DNA from: UBA830 sp036339975
Lineage (GTDB): Bacteria > Pseudomonadota > Alphaproteobacteria > MPNO01 > UBA830
NCBI GenBank assembly: GCA_036339975.1
Contig: JAYYZV010000111.1
Span: 1-7,145, forward strand
Reading direction: 5' to 3'
DNA length: 7,145 nucleotides
The translations under genes were made by a program, and so were the position numbers. Within the stretch, counting starts at the first letter, position 1; each line of letters starts with the position of its first letter. Positions 1 through 6,361 of this stretch are shown in pieces. The notes below the pieces were generated by a model that did not search any database, had not been told where the DNA came from, and saw nothing but the letters and a program-made list of their open reading frames with translations.

Positions 1-25
1 GTTGGGCCTCTATCTTGAAACGGCA

Positions 26-45
26 TCTCTCAAATTCTCTCAAAT
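26..45. repeat. Perfect 10-bp tandem direct repeat upstream of the promoter
   Basis: The unit TCTCTCAAAT occurs twice in direct succession (26-35 and 36-45) with no mismatch. It ends 35 bases before the TTGACA element at 81. A 10-bp period places both copies on the same face of the helix, as at some activator or repressor sites, but two short copies can also arise by simple slippage. No function can be assigned from the sequence. Confidence 0.6.
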
Positions 46-49
46 ACCG

Positions 50-66
50 GCAGCTTGAGAAGCTGC
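50..66. other. Small hairpin (7-bp stem, 3-base loop)
   Basis: GCAGCTT (50-56) pairs exactly with AAGCTGC (60-66) around the loop GAG. No T tract follows on the plus strand, so it is not a standard intrinsic terminator there. It could be the end of an upstream transcript or an operator-like palindrome. Two frames stay open from the left edge through or into this region (frame 3 to a TAG at 90-92, frame 2 to a TGA at 56-58), so a short tail of an upstream gene cannot be excluded. I do not recognise either peptide. Confidence 0.4.
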
Positions 67-80
67 GGCTACACCAAGGC

Positions 81-107
81 TTGACATATTAGAGGGTGTG
101 CTATGCT
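81..107 (+). promoter_or_regulatory. Probable sigma-70-type promoter for the HDAC-like gene
   Basis: A perfect -35 box TTGACA lies at 81-86. A -10-like TATGCT lies at 102-107, preceded by TGC at 99-101, giving an extended -10 (TGnTATGCT). The 15-base spacer is shorter than the ideal 17, which the extended -10 may offset. Transcription would begin near 113-115, leaving a leader of about 87 bases before the GTG at 201. Confidence 0.55.
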
Positions 108-124
108 CACTAAGAGGTAATAAA

Positions 125-175
125 GTGGGTAGAAACCGCAAAAATAAGGGCCGGAATTTTTTTCGGTCTTCATAA
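125..175 (+). CDS. Possible 16-residue basic leader ORF (weak)
   Basis: A GTG at 125 opens a 16-codon frame ending in TAA at 173-175. It is preceded by AAGAGG (112-117) at a good 7-base spacing. The predicted peptide MGRNRKNKGRNFFRSS is rich in Arg, Asn and Lys. It lies between the promoter and the HDAC-like gene. Against it, the predicted transcription start (113-115) would cut into the ribosome-binding site, and an ORF this short is expected by chance. It is recorded only as a candidate and resembles no family I know. Confidence 0.12.
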   Translation: MGRNRKNKGRNFFRSS

Positions 176-200
176 AGGCAATATTTCGGAGATTTTAGTC

Positions 201-1127
201 GTGACGACTGCGTTATTTACGCATCCCAGTTCGCTACAACATAATACCAGCACCGGGCACCCGGAACGCATCGCTCGCATCGAGACAATTAACGAGGCGC
301 TCGGGGGTGATTCATGGGCGACCCTCGTGCGCAAGGAAGCAATGCGCGCGACCAACGAACAACTGAACCTTATACACGAACGCCGTTATGTTGATGGAGT
401 GCTCGACAATATTCCGGAAGACGGTTTCGTTCATCTCGATGCGGACACTGTTTTGTCCCCCGGGTCGGGAGAAGCGGCGCTGTATGCTGCTGGAGCTGTG
501 ATCTCGGCCGTAGATACGGTAGTCGCAGGCGAAGTAGACAACGCATTCTGCGCGGTTCGCCCGCCGGGTCATCATGCCGAACCGGAGCGGGGAATGGGTT
601 TTTGCCTGTTCAACAACGTTGCTATCGGCGCACTGCACGCCCGTCTCGAGCACGGCTTGCGGAAGATAGCGATCGTCGATTTCGACGTACACCATGGCAA
701 CGGTACTCAGGCTGCCTTCGAGAACGATCCCAATACTCTGTTCGCCTCGTCTCACCAATACCCCCACTATCCCGGTACCGGCGCCGCCAGTGAAAAAGGA
801 GTCGGAAACATTTTTAATGCTCCGCTCGATGCCAACTCCGGTGGACGTGAATTCCGAGCCGCGATGGAGAACCTTATCCTGCCGGCGGTACGCGCATTCA
901 GTCCTGATATAGTATTTATTTCGGCCGGTTTTGACGCTCATGCTCGAGACCCTTTAGCCTCGCTCCGTTTCGAGGAGGAGGATTTCGAGTGGGCGACGGG
1001 ACAGGTCAAGGAAATTGCCGGCGAATTCGCCGACGGTCGGATGGTTTCCACGCTCGAAGGCGGATACGATCTGGAAGCGCTAGGTAATAGCGTCCAGGCT
1101 CATGTTTCCGCATTGATGGGGCGATAG
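201..1127 (+). CDS. Histone deacetylase family protein (zinc-dependent deacetylase/amidohydrolase)
   Basis: Predicted cytoplasmic enzyme of the arginase/deacetylase fold that hydrolyses acetyl-amide bonds. In bacteria the substrates may be acetyl-lysine proteins, acetylpolyamines or other small acetyl-amides. Its 308 residues match the usual single-domain length. Visible motifs are HPER (20-23), RPPGHHA (120-126) with the catalytic His pair H124/H125, GMGFCLFNNVA (131-141), DFDVHHGNGT (160-169) with zinc ligands D162 and H164, the third ligand D245 in SAGFDAH, and the transition-state Tyr Y289 in EGGYD. All active-site residues are present, so it should be active. The GTG start is supported by GGAG (188-191) nine bases upstream. 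It has its own promoter candidate and is separated from xseB by 132 bp. Class II HDAC/HDAH-like is the best call; an acetylpolyamine amidohydrolase cannot be excluded from sequence alone. Confidence 0.93.
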   Translation: MTTALFTHPSSLQHNTSTGHPERIARIETINEALGGDSWATLVRKEAMRATNEQLNLIHERRYVDGVLDNIPEDGFVHLDADTVLSPGSGEAALYAAGAVISAVDTVVAGEVDNAFCAVRPPGHHAEPERGMGFCLFNNVAIGALHARLEHGLRKIAIVDFDVHHGNGTQAAFENDPNTLFASSHQYPHYPGTGAASEKGVGNIFNAPLDANSGGREFRAAMENLILPAVRAFSPDIVFISAGFDAHARDPLASLRFEEEDFEWATGQVKEIAGEFADGRMVSTLEGGYDLEALGNSVQAHVSALMGR

Positions 1128-1165
1128 AATATTTTTTGCGTGCATAGGTGTGTACTGATTGTGGG

Positions 1166-1183
1166 TAGAATAGAGGTGTTCTA
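1166..1183. repeat. Inverted repeat in the gap between the HDAC-like gene and xseB
   Basis: TAGAATA (1166-1172) and TGTTCTA (1177-1183) form 7-bp arms around GAGG, with one G-T wobble. It lies mid-gap and may be an operator or a weak hairpin. No T tract follows, so it is not a convincing terminator. The T run at 1132-1137, just after the HDAC-like stop, has no GC-rich stem before it. Confidence 0.3.
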
Positions 1184-1208
1184 GCGACTTATTGATTCTG
1201 CCGAAGGC

Positions 1209-1237
1209 TTGTTCTAAGCCCGATGTAATCATACTCT
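1209..1237 (+). promoter_or_regulatory. xseB: Weak promoter candidate for the xseB-ispA-dxs run
   Basis: TTGTTC (1209-1214) and TACTCT (1232-1237) are separated by exactly 17 bases. Each matches only three of six consensus positions. Transcription would start near 1244, a few bases before the AGGGG ribosome-binding site (1250-1254). The position suits an operon promoter, but the match is poor and could be chance. Confidence 0.25.
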
Positions 1238-1259
1238 TTAATCCATATTAGGGGTAAAA

Positions 1260-1511
1260 ATGCCGAAAAATAGCAACACAGTGGATATCGACGAGATGTC
1301 CTTTGAAGGTGCGCTCGAGGAACTTGAAGAGATCGTGCGGACCCTGGAAGGTGGCAAGGGTCGGCTTGAGGACGCAATATCCGCTTACGAGCGCGGTGCC
1401 AAGTTGAAAGCCCATTGCGAAAAGAAACTGAAAGAGGCTCAGGCTAAGGTAGAGAAAATTTCCCTAGGCGGGGATGGTGAAGTGGCTGTGGAGCCAGCGG
1501 ATATTGAATGA
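1260..1511 (+). CDS. xseB: Exodeoxyribonuclease VII small subunit
   Basis: XseB is the small accessory subunit of exonuclease VII, which degrades single-stranded DNA to oligonucleotides in both directions. Several XseB chains coat the extended helical part of one XseA. The 83-residue length is typical. The family signature is clear: SFEGALEELEEIVRTLEGG (14-32), then LEDAISAYERG (36-46) and HCEKKLKEAQAKVEKI (52-67), forming two amphipathic helices with a hydrophilic acidic tail. The ATG at 1260 has AGGGG at 1250-1254, five bases upstream. No xseA is visible here, and xseB beside ispA is a usual bacterial arrangement. The ispA start lies 19 bases after the stop, so the two are probably co-transcribed. 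Confidence 0.95.
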   Translation: MPKNSNTVDIDEMSFEGALEELEEIVRTLEGGKGRLEDAISAYERGAKLKAHCEKKLKEAQAKVEKISLGGDGEVAVEPADIE

Positions 1512-1530
1512 AGTTCTTTGCATAGACTCA

Positions 1531-2409
1531 GTGAAAGACGCGCTGGTTGGCTTCGGCGCTACGATGACAGCAACGCTGGATGCTTTGTTGCCGGAACCAG
1601 CTGGTCCGGAGAGAAAATTATTCGAGGCCATGCGGTATTCTGCGCTGGCAAACGGGAAATTCTTGCGGCCATATCTAGTGCGAACCTCAGCGTTAATGTT
1701 CGACGTAGCCGAAACGTCCTATTTGCGGGCTGGCGCTGCGGTGGAGATGGTTCATACTTATTCACTGATCCACGATGATCTGCCCGCCATGGACAATGAT
1801 GACATGCGGCGTGGGTCGCCGTCTTGTCATAAAGCATTTGATGAAGCAACTGCCATACTGGCTGGCGATGCACTTCTGACTTTATCTTTTGGGGTGTTAA
1901 GTGCGCCACAAACACATCCAGATGCGCAGGTGCGGAGTGAACTTGTCACGGCGTTGGCCGACCGCGCCGGTGGCGCTGGGATGGTCGGTGGTCAGGTGAT
2001 TGATTTAGCTAGCGAACACTCAAATGTGGATGCCGAGCTGATTACCCGCCTCGAGACCATGAAGACTGGTGCACTAATCGCATTTTCAACTGCCGCGGGC
2101 GGTATTTTGGGGCAAGCCGGGGCCGATATTGTTGAGGAGCTGGATAAATTCGGTTTTGAGCTTGGTCTTGCTTTCCAGATCACCGACGATTTACTTGACG
2201 TCGAAGGAGATGAATACGATCTTGGAAAGAAGGTTGGCAAGGATGCCGAATCCGGGAAGGCGACTTTCGTCTCTGCTCTAGGTGTTGATGGCGCGAGGCG
2301 CGAGGCCCGTCAGGTGACTGATAGAGCTATATCGCGCCTAGACCGGTTTGGTATGTGCGCGGACGAGATGCGCTCGGCGGCGGAATTTGTGCTAGTGAGA
2401 AATAGCTGA
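1531..2409 (+). CDS. ispA: Farnesyl diphosphate synthase (polyprenyl synthetase family)
   Basis: Condenses isopentenyl diphosphate with dimethylallyl and geranyl diphosphate to make C15 farnesyl diphosphate, the precursor of ubiquinone side chains, undecaprenyl carriers and hopanoids. With the GTG at 1531 the protein has 292 residues. Features: GKFLRP (42-47, IPP binding), first Asp-rich motif DDLPAMD (82-88) followed by MRRG, GGQVIDL (153-159), MKTG (177-180), second Asp-rich motif DDLLD (219-223) and GKDAESGKATF (236-246). The TYSLIHDDLPAMD form is that of bacterial short-chain FPP/GGPP synthases, so product length is inferred. An earlier in-frame ATG at 1474 would overlap xseB by 38 bases and add a stretch unlike the family. 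GTG 1531 gives the expected N-terminus leading into LLPEPAGPERKLFEAMRYS, although its ribosome-binding site is weak; ATG 1564 is a further alternative. Confidence 0.94.
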   Translation: MKDALVGFGATMTATLDALLPEPAGPERKLFEAMRYSALANGKFLRPYLVRTSALMFDVAETSYLRAGAAVEMVHTYSLIHDDLPAMDNDDMRRGSPSCHKAFDEATAILAGDALLTLSFGVLSAPQTHPDAQVRSELVTALADRAGGAGMVGGQVIDLASEHSNVDAELITRLETMKTGALIAFSTAAGGILGQAGADIVEELDKFGFELGLAFQITDDLLDVEGDEYDLGKKVGKDAESGKATFVSALGVDGARREARQVTDRAISRLDRFGMCADEMRSAAEFVLVRNS

Positions 2410-2459
2410 CCCGGGTTTAAGGTTTGTGCTTAGGAATTAAATAGACGTAGGGGAATTTA

Positions 2460-4379
2460 ATGGCGCCTCAGACGCCACTTCTCGATCAAATAGACTCTCC
2501 CAAGGATCTGAAAAATTTCGAACCTGATCAGCTACAGCAGATCGCGGACGAGTTGCGTGCCGAAACAATCGATGCGGTTTCCGTTACAGGCGGGCACCTC
2601 GGTGCCGGCCTTGGGGTCGTCGAACTTACGGTAGCTATACATTATTTATTCGATACGCCGGATGATAAGATTGTCTGGGACGTGGGCCATCAAGTCTACC
2701 CACACAAGATTTTGACAGGCCGGCGCGACCGGATCCGCACATTAAGGCAGGGTGGTGGACTCTCCGGATTCACCACGCGGAACGAGAGCAGCTACGATCC
2801 GTTCGGTGCAGCGCATGCGTCGACATCGATATCGGCAGCGTTGGGGTTCTCAGTGGGGAGCGAACTGCAGAGCAAAGGAAATAAGGCGATCGCAGTCATC
2901 GGCGACGGTGCGATGACTGGTGGCATGGCTTATGAGGCGTTGAACAACGCTGGGGCAATGGACAATAAGTTGATCGTGATCCTTAACGACAATGACATGT
3001 CGATCGCGCCGCCTGTCGGCGCCCTTTCAGCTTACCTGTCGCGGCTGATTTCATCGAAGTCGTATAGGTCCCTGCGTGATATCGGGTTGCACATGTCGGA
3101 AAAATTTCCGCGGCCTATGAAGAGGGCTGCCCAGCGAGCCGAGGAATACGTCCGTGGGATGCTGACCGGCGGCACTCTGTTTGAGGAACTTGGTTTTTAC
3201 TATGTTGGTCCCATAGATGGCCACAACATGGAACACTTAATCCCCGTTCTGAGAAATGTCCGCGACGACCACGCGGACGGGCCGGTGCTGGTTCATGTCG
3301 TCACTCAGAAGGGAAAGGGCTATGAACCGGCGGAACAGTCGGCAGACAAATATCATGGCGTCGGAAAATTCAACGTTGTCACTGGGACAGTTGATAAGGG
3401 TAACGCGAACGCGCCTAGTTATACCAAGGTGTTTGCTGATAGCCTAATCACAGAAGCCCGTGATGACGACAAGATTGTTGCTATCACGGCTGCGATGCCT
3501 GCGGGCACTGGGATCGATCTGTTTGGAAATGAATTTCCCGACCGTACTTTCGATGTTGGCCTTGCTGAGCAGCATGCGGTGACGTTTGCGGCAGGGCTTG
3601 CCGCGGATGGTATGAAACCCTTTGCGGCTATTTATTCGACCTTCCTGCAGCGGGCCTTCGATCAAATCGTTCATGACGTCGCTCTGCAAAACTTGCCCGT
3701 CCGGTTCGCAATGGACCGAGCGGGCTATGTTGGTGCTGATGGCCAGACCCATTGTGGGGCATATGATATCGCGTACCTAGGCTGCCTGCCGAATATGATC
3801 GTGATGGCTCCTTCCGATGAGGCAGAGCTCGCCCATATGGTGGCGACTGCCGTCGATATCGATGATGCGCCTTGTGCGTTCCGATATCCGCGCGGCGAGG
3901 GCGTTGGCGTTGATATGCCGGAACGCGGTGAAATTCTTACTATCGGTAAGGGCCGCATATTGCGGGAGGGTACAAAGGTCGCGTTGCTGTCATACGGTAC
4001 GCGGCTTCATGATTGCATAGAGGCGGCAGAGGAACTGAATGCTAGGGGGCTCTCGACCACAGTTGCTGATGCGCGATTTGCGAAACCGCTTGACGAAGAT
4101 ATGGTCCGGCGTTTGGTTGCAGCTCACGAGGTGCTTATCACGATTGAAGAGGGGTCGGTCGGCGGGTTTGGCTCTCAGGTGGCGCATTTCCTCGCGACGA
4201 ATGGAGTTTTTGATGACGGTCTAAAGTTTCGCCCAATGGTAATGCCGGACTTCTTCGTGGAACAGAACACGCCCAGCCAACAGGTAAAAATTGCCGGGCT
4301 CGCCAACAGTGACATTGTGACGACTGCTATGGCCGCTTTGGGCGTCGACCCATCACAGTTTGCAAATGAAAGGGCCTGA
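2460..4379 (+). CDS. dxs: 1-deoxy-D-xylulose-5-phosphate synthase
   Basis: Thiamine-diphosphate enzyme that joins pyruvate and glyceraldehyde 3-phosphate with loss of CO2 to give DXP, the first and usually rate-setting step of the MEP pathway; DXP also feeds thiamine and pyridoxal synthesis. At 639 residues it is full length. The N-terminal ThDP domain has GGHLGAGLG (44-52), DVGHQVYPHK (74-83) and the cofactor motif GDGAMTGG (148-155) ending in NN (162-163). The pyrimidine-binding domain has DVGLAEQHAVT (365-375) with catalytic E370, then R398 in LQRAFDQ, DRAGYVGADGQTH (419-431) and RYPRG (475-479). A transketolase C-terminal domain follows from about residue 500. ATG 2460 has AGGGG (2449-2453) six bases upstream. 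It lies 50 bp after ispA, so the run carries the first MEP step and a downstream prenyl transferase. Its TGA stop is followed by C and then, in the same frame, by tlyA. Confidence 0.97.
   Translation: MAPQTPLLDQIDSPKDLKNFEPDQLQQIADELRAETIDAVSVTGGHLGAGLGVVELTVAIHYLFDTPDDKIVWDVGHQVYPHKILTGRRDRIRTLRQGGGLSGFTTRNESSYDPFGAAHASTSISAALGFSVGSELQSKGNKAIAVIGDGAMTGGMAYEALNNAGAMDNKLIVILNDNDMSIAPPVGALSAYLSRLISSKSYRSLRDIGLHMSEKFPRPMKRAAQRAEEYVRGMLTGGTLFEELGFYYVGPIDGHNMEHLIPVLRNVRDDHADGPVLVHVVTQKGKGYEPAEQSADKYHGVGKFNVVTGTVDKGNANAPSYTKVFADSLITEARDDDKIVAITAAMPAGTGIDLFGNEFPDRTFDVGLAEQHAVTFAAGLAADGMKPFAAIYSTFLQRAFDQIVHDVALQNLPVRFAMDRAGYVGADGQTHCGAYDIAYLGCLPNMIVMAPSDEAELAHMVATAVDIDDAPCAFRYPRGEGVGVDMPERGEILTIGKGRILREGTKVALLSYGTRLHDCIEAAEELNARGLSTTVADARFAKPLDEDMVRRLVAAHEVLITIEEGSVGGFGSQVAHFLATNGVFDDGLKFRPMVMPDFFVEQNTPSQQVKIAGLANSDIVTTAMAALGVDPSQFANERA
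4368..4374 (+). promoter_or_regulatory. tlyA: Shine-Dalgarno-like site inside the dxs 3' end, probably serving tlyA
   Basis: GAAAGGG (4368-4374) lies within the last codons of dxs. It is eight bases upstream of an ACG codon at 4383, which is in frame with tlyA. It is 35 bases upstream of the first canonical in-frame start (TTG 4410), too far to serve that codon directly. No equally good ribosome-binding site precedes TTG 4410. This placement argues that tlyA translation starts just after the dxs stop. Confidence 0.4.
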
Positions 4380-4409
4380 CCCACGCCGGATCGGATAAGA
4401 CCCGATGAC

Positions 4410-5126
4410 TTGCTCGTCGAGCGAGGGTTGGCAAAGGATGTCAAACACGCGCAAGCGCTGATACTGGCGGGCAAGGTCTTTTCCGACGAACAGAGGGTCG
4501 AAAAGCCCGGCACGCGGGTTTCGATAGACATACCGATTGAGGTTCGGGGCGAAGATCACCCTTGGGTGTCGCGCGGGGGGGTCAAGCTCAATCACGCGTT
4601 GGACCATTTTCAAATCGATATTGAGGGCGTCGGTGCCATAGATGTGGGATCGTCCACTGGCGGGTTCACGGATGTTTTGTTGTCTCGCGGAGTGGCACAT
4701 GTGTACGCGGTGGATGTGGGATATGGACAACTTCACTGGAAGCTCCGCCAAGACAACCGGGTATCAGTACTTGAACGTCAGAACGCCAGATATCTGACAA
4801 GAGATCAAATTCAGAACCCCGTAGGTGCCGTGGTTTGCGATGCAAGTTTCACTCGTCTTGAGAGTGTAATGTCCGTACCGATGGAATTTGTGGCATCAGG
4901 CGGATACCTTGTTGCGCTTATCAAGCCACAGTTTGAGGTAGAAAAAAATGAGGTGGGGCGTGGGGGTATAGTCCGAGATCCCGCGTTGCATCGGGATGTC
5001 TGTGCACGGATTGAAAACTGGCTGACCGGAGTGAGGGGATGGACCGTTTTGGGGGTCGAGGAGAGCCCCATCACTGGGTTGGGCGGTAATACGGAGTTCT
5101 TTATAGCAGCCAGGCTCGACGATTGA
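4410..5126 (+). CDS. tlyA: TlyA family rRNA (cytidine-2'-O)-methyltransferase
   Basis: S4-domain plus SAM-methyltransferase protein; characterised homologues 2'-O-methylate cytidines in 16S and/or 23S rRNA and can affect capreomycin susceptibility. Some were first called haemolysins. Numbering from TTG 4410 (238 residues): S4 domain 1 to about 50, SRGGVKL (54-60), SAM motif DVGSSTGGFTD (78-88), DVGYGQL (102-108), CDASF (143-147), IKPQFE (171-176), GRGGIVRD (183-190) and GNTEFF (226-231). K59, D144, K172 and E229 line up with the catalytic K-D-K-E set known for mycobacterial TlyA. The start is uncertain: the frame continues upstream as RIRPDDLLVERG, matching the usual S4 beginning, but has only ACG (4383) and ATA (4395) as possible starts. 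An ACG start would give 247 residues. The given TTG is the conservative choice and truncates the S4 domain. The gene ends by one-base overlap with the next one. Confidence 0.92.
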   Translation: MLVERGLAKDVKHAQALILAGKVFSDEQRVEKPGTRVSIDIPIEVRGEDHPWVSRGGVKLNHALDHFQIDIEGVGAIDVGSSTGGFTDVLLSRGVAHVYAVDVGYGQLHWKLRQDNRVSVLERQNARYLTRDQIQNPVGAVVCDASFTRLESVMSVPMEFVASGGYLVALIKPQFEVEKNEVGRGGIVRDPALHRDVCARIENWLTGVRGWTVLGVEESPITGLGGNTEFFIAARLDD

Positions 5127-6361
5127 TGGATGTGCGAATCGACAGAATCGGCGCGCTCGGCGATGGTATCGCAGAGACCGAAAATGGCCCCGTCTATGTT
5201 CCCGATGCCCTGCCGGGGGAACGGGTGCGTATCGATAAATTTATACCGCGCGGCGACGGCGTGCGGGCCGTAACACGGGAGATTCTATTGTCGTCGCAGG
5301 ACCGGGTTACACCTTTGTGCCGGCACTTTGGAACCTGTGGCGGGTGCGTCGCACAGCATATGGAAACCCGCCTCTACACAGAATGGAAACGGGACCTTGT
5401 CGGAACAACCCTCCGCCGTGCTGGCCTAGACGCAGTGGTTAGGGCTCCCTTCATATTTCCGGTAGGAAGTCGCCGCCGCGTGCGGCTTGCCTTTCGTGAA
5501 GTGCAGGGACGTTTCATTCTAGGCTTTCGGAAAATGTTGTCAGATCACATTGTTGATATTGACGATTGTACAGTAGCCACGTCAGCGCTCGTCGCGTTTT
5601 TGCCGGCTCTAAAAGAATTTTTGTATCTGTTCGGCAAACGTGGCGAAGTGTCAGTTACAGAAACATACACCGGACTTGATGTCGTGGTATTTGTTAAAAA
5701 AGAACCTGATTTGAACCTGCGCATGGATGCGCCAAAGATATGCAAGATACTGGGGATCAGCCGCTTGAGCTGGGCGGGTAGCGACAAGCAGCCTGAACCG
5801 ATTCTCGTTGCGGCGGAGCCCGCTGTCCGCTTTGGTGATTCTTCGGTAAAGATCCCGCCGGCTAGCTTTCTTCAGCCCACCGTTGCCGGTGAAATTAAGC
5901 TTCGTGAATTAGTTCTCGCGGCGACAGAACGAAGCAACGCTGTTGCGGATCTTTATGCCGGATGTGGGTCGTTTTCGCTGCCACTTGCAGCGGCGGGGAA
6001 ATCCGTTCATGCCGTTGAAGCTGTCGCATCGCAGACCGCCGCCATCCGAAAATCAGGAGGTCATAGGGGCATTACCACGGAAACCCGCGACCTTGCGCGT
6101 CAACCGCTTCGCGTTACGGAACTGGAGAGGTTCGACGCCGTTGTCATGGATCCACCCCGCGCCGGCGCGGGCCCGCAGATTGCTCAGATCGCGGCTTCCA
6201 GTGTACCGCTAATTGTTTACGTATCATGTAATCCCGCTACCTTTGCCCGAGACGCCCGTGTGCTGGCTGATGAAGGGTTCGAGATGGGTGCCGTACAGCC
6301 TGTGGATCAGTTCTTGTGGTCGCACCACGTTGAACTCTCCGCCGTCTTCCGTCGAGGGTAG
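5126..6361 (+). CDS. Fe-S-dependent class I SAM RNA methyltransferase (TrmA/RlmC/RlmD-like)
   Basis: Predicted uracil-C5 RNA methyltransferase of the TrmA/RlmCD superfamily; whether it acts on tRNA or 23S rRNA cannot be read from the sequence. 411 residues from ATG 5126. An N-terminal TRAM-like domain (IDRIGALGDGIAETENGPVY, then VPDALPGE to residue 32) is followed by a 4Fe-4S cysteine set C65, C71, C74 and C148 (CX5CX2C plus a distant Cys), as in RlmD. The SAM domain has PPASFLQPT (244-252), DLYAGCGSFSLPLA (275-288), MDPPRAG (341-347), catalytic nucleophile C368 in SCNP, and the C-terminal WSHHVE (398-403) with the expected general base E403. The tlyA stop and this ATG share one A (TGATG), so translation is probably coupled. 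TTG 5123 is an in-frame alternative start. The QFLWSHHVE ending, rather than the FPHTxHVE of E. coli enzymes, looks like an alphaproteobacterial variant. Confidence 0.9.
   Translation: MDVRIDRIGALGDGIAETENGPVYVPDALPGERVRIDKFIPRGDGVRAVTREILLSSQDRVTPLCRHFGTCGGCVAQHMETRLYTEWKRDLVGTTLRRAGLDAVVRAPFIFPVGSRRRVRLAFREVQGRFILGFRKMLSDHIVDIDDCTVATSALVAFLPALKEFLYLFGKRGEVSVTETYTGLDVVVFVKKEPDLNLRMDAPKICKILGISRLSWAGSDKQPEPILVAAEPAVRFGDSSVKIPPASFLQPTVAGEIKLRELVLAATERSNAVADLYAGCGSFSLPLAAAGKSVHAVEAVASQTAAIRKSGGHRGITTETRDLARQPLRVTELERFDAVVMDPPRAGAGPQIAQIAASSVPLIVYVSCNPATFARDARVLADEGFEMGAVQPVDQFLWSHHVELSAVFRRG

Noticed and set aside
150..168. GGCCGGAA/TTCGGTC around a T run as a terminator in the HDAC leader
   Set aside because: The stem is imperfect (one wobble, one bulge) and the T run is in the loop rather than after the stem.
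312..941. 209-codon open frame on the minus strand inside the HDAC-like gene
   Set aside because: It lies wholly antisense to a gene with every catalytic motif intact. The translated protein has no recognisable domain, and long antisense frames are common opposite GC-biased codons.
1559..1915. 118-codon minus-strand frame opposite ispA, and similar frames opposite dxs (3444-3752, 4175-4531) and tlyA (4353-4751)
   Set aside because: All are antisense shadows of well-supported genes, without family resemblance or ribosome-binding sites worth noting.
2410..2459. Separate promoter for dxs in the ispA-dxs gap
   Set aside because: No pair of boxes with reasonable consensus and spacing was found; only the ribosome-binding site AGGGG is clear.
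4405..4461. ATG at 4405 as the tlyA start
   Set aside because: It is in a different frame from the TlyA motifs and reaches a TGA at 4459-4461 after 18 codons. It would require a frameshift to enter tlyA.
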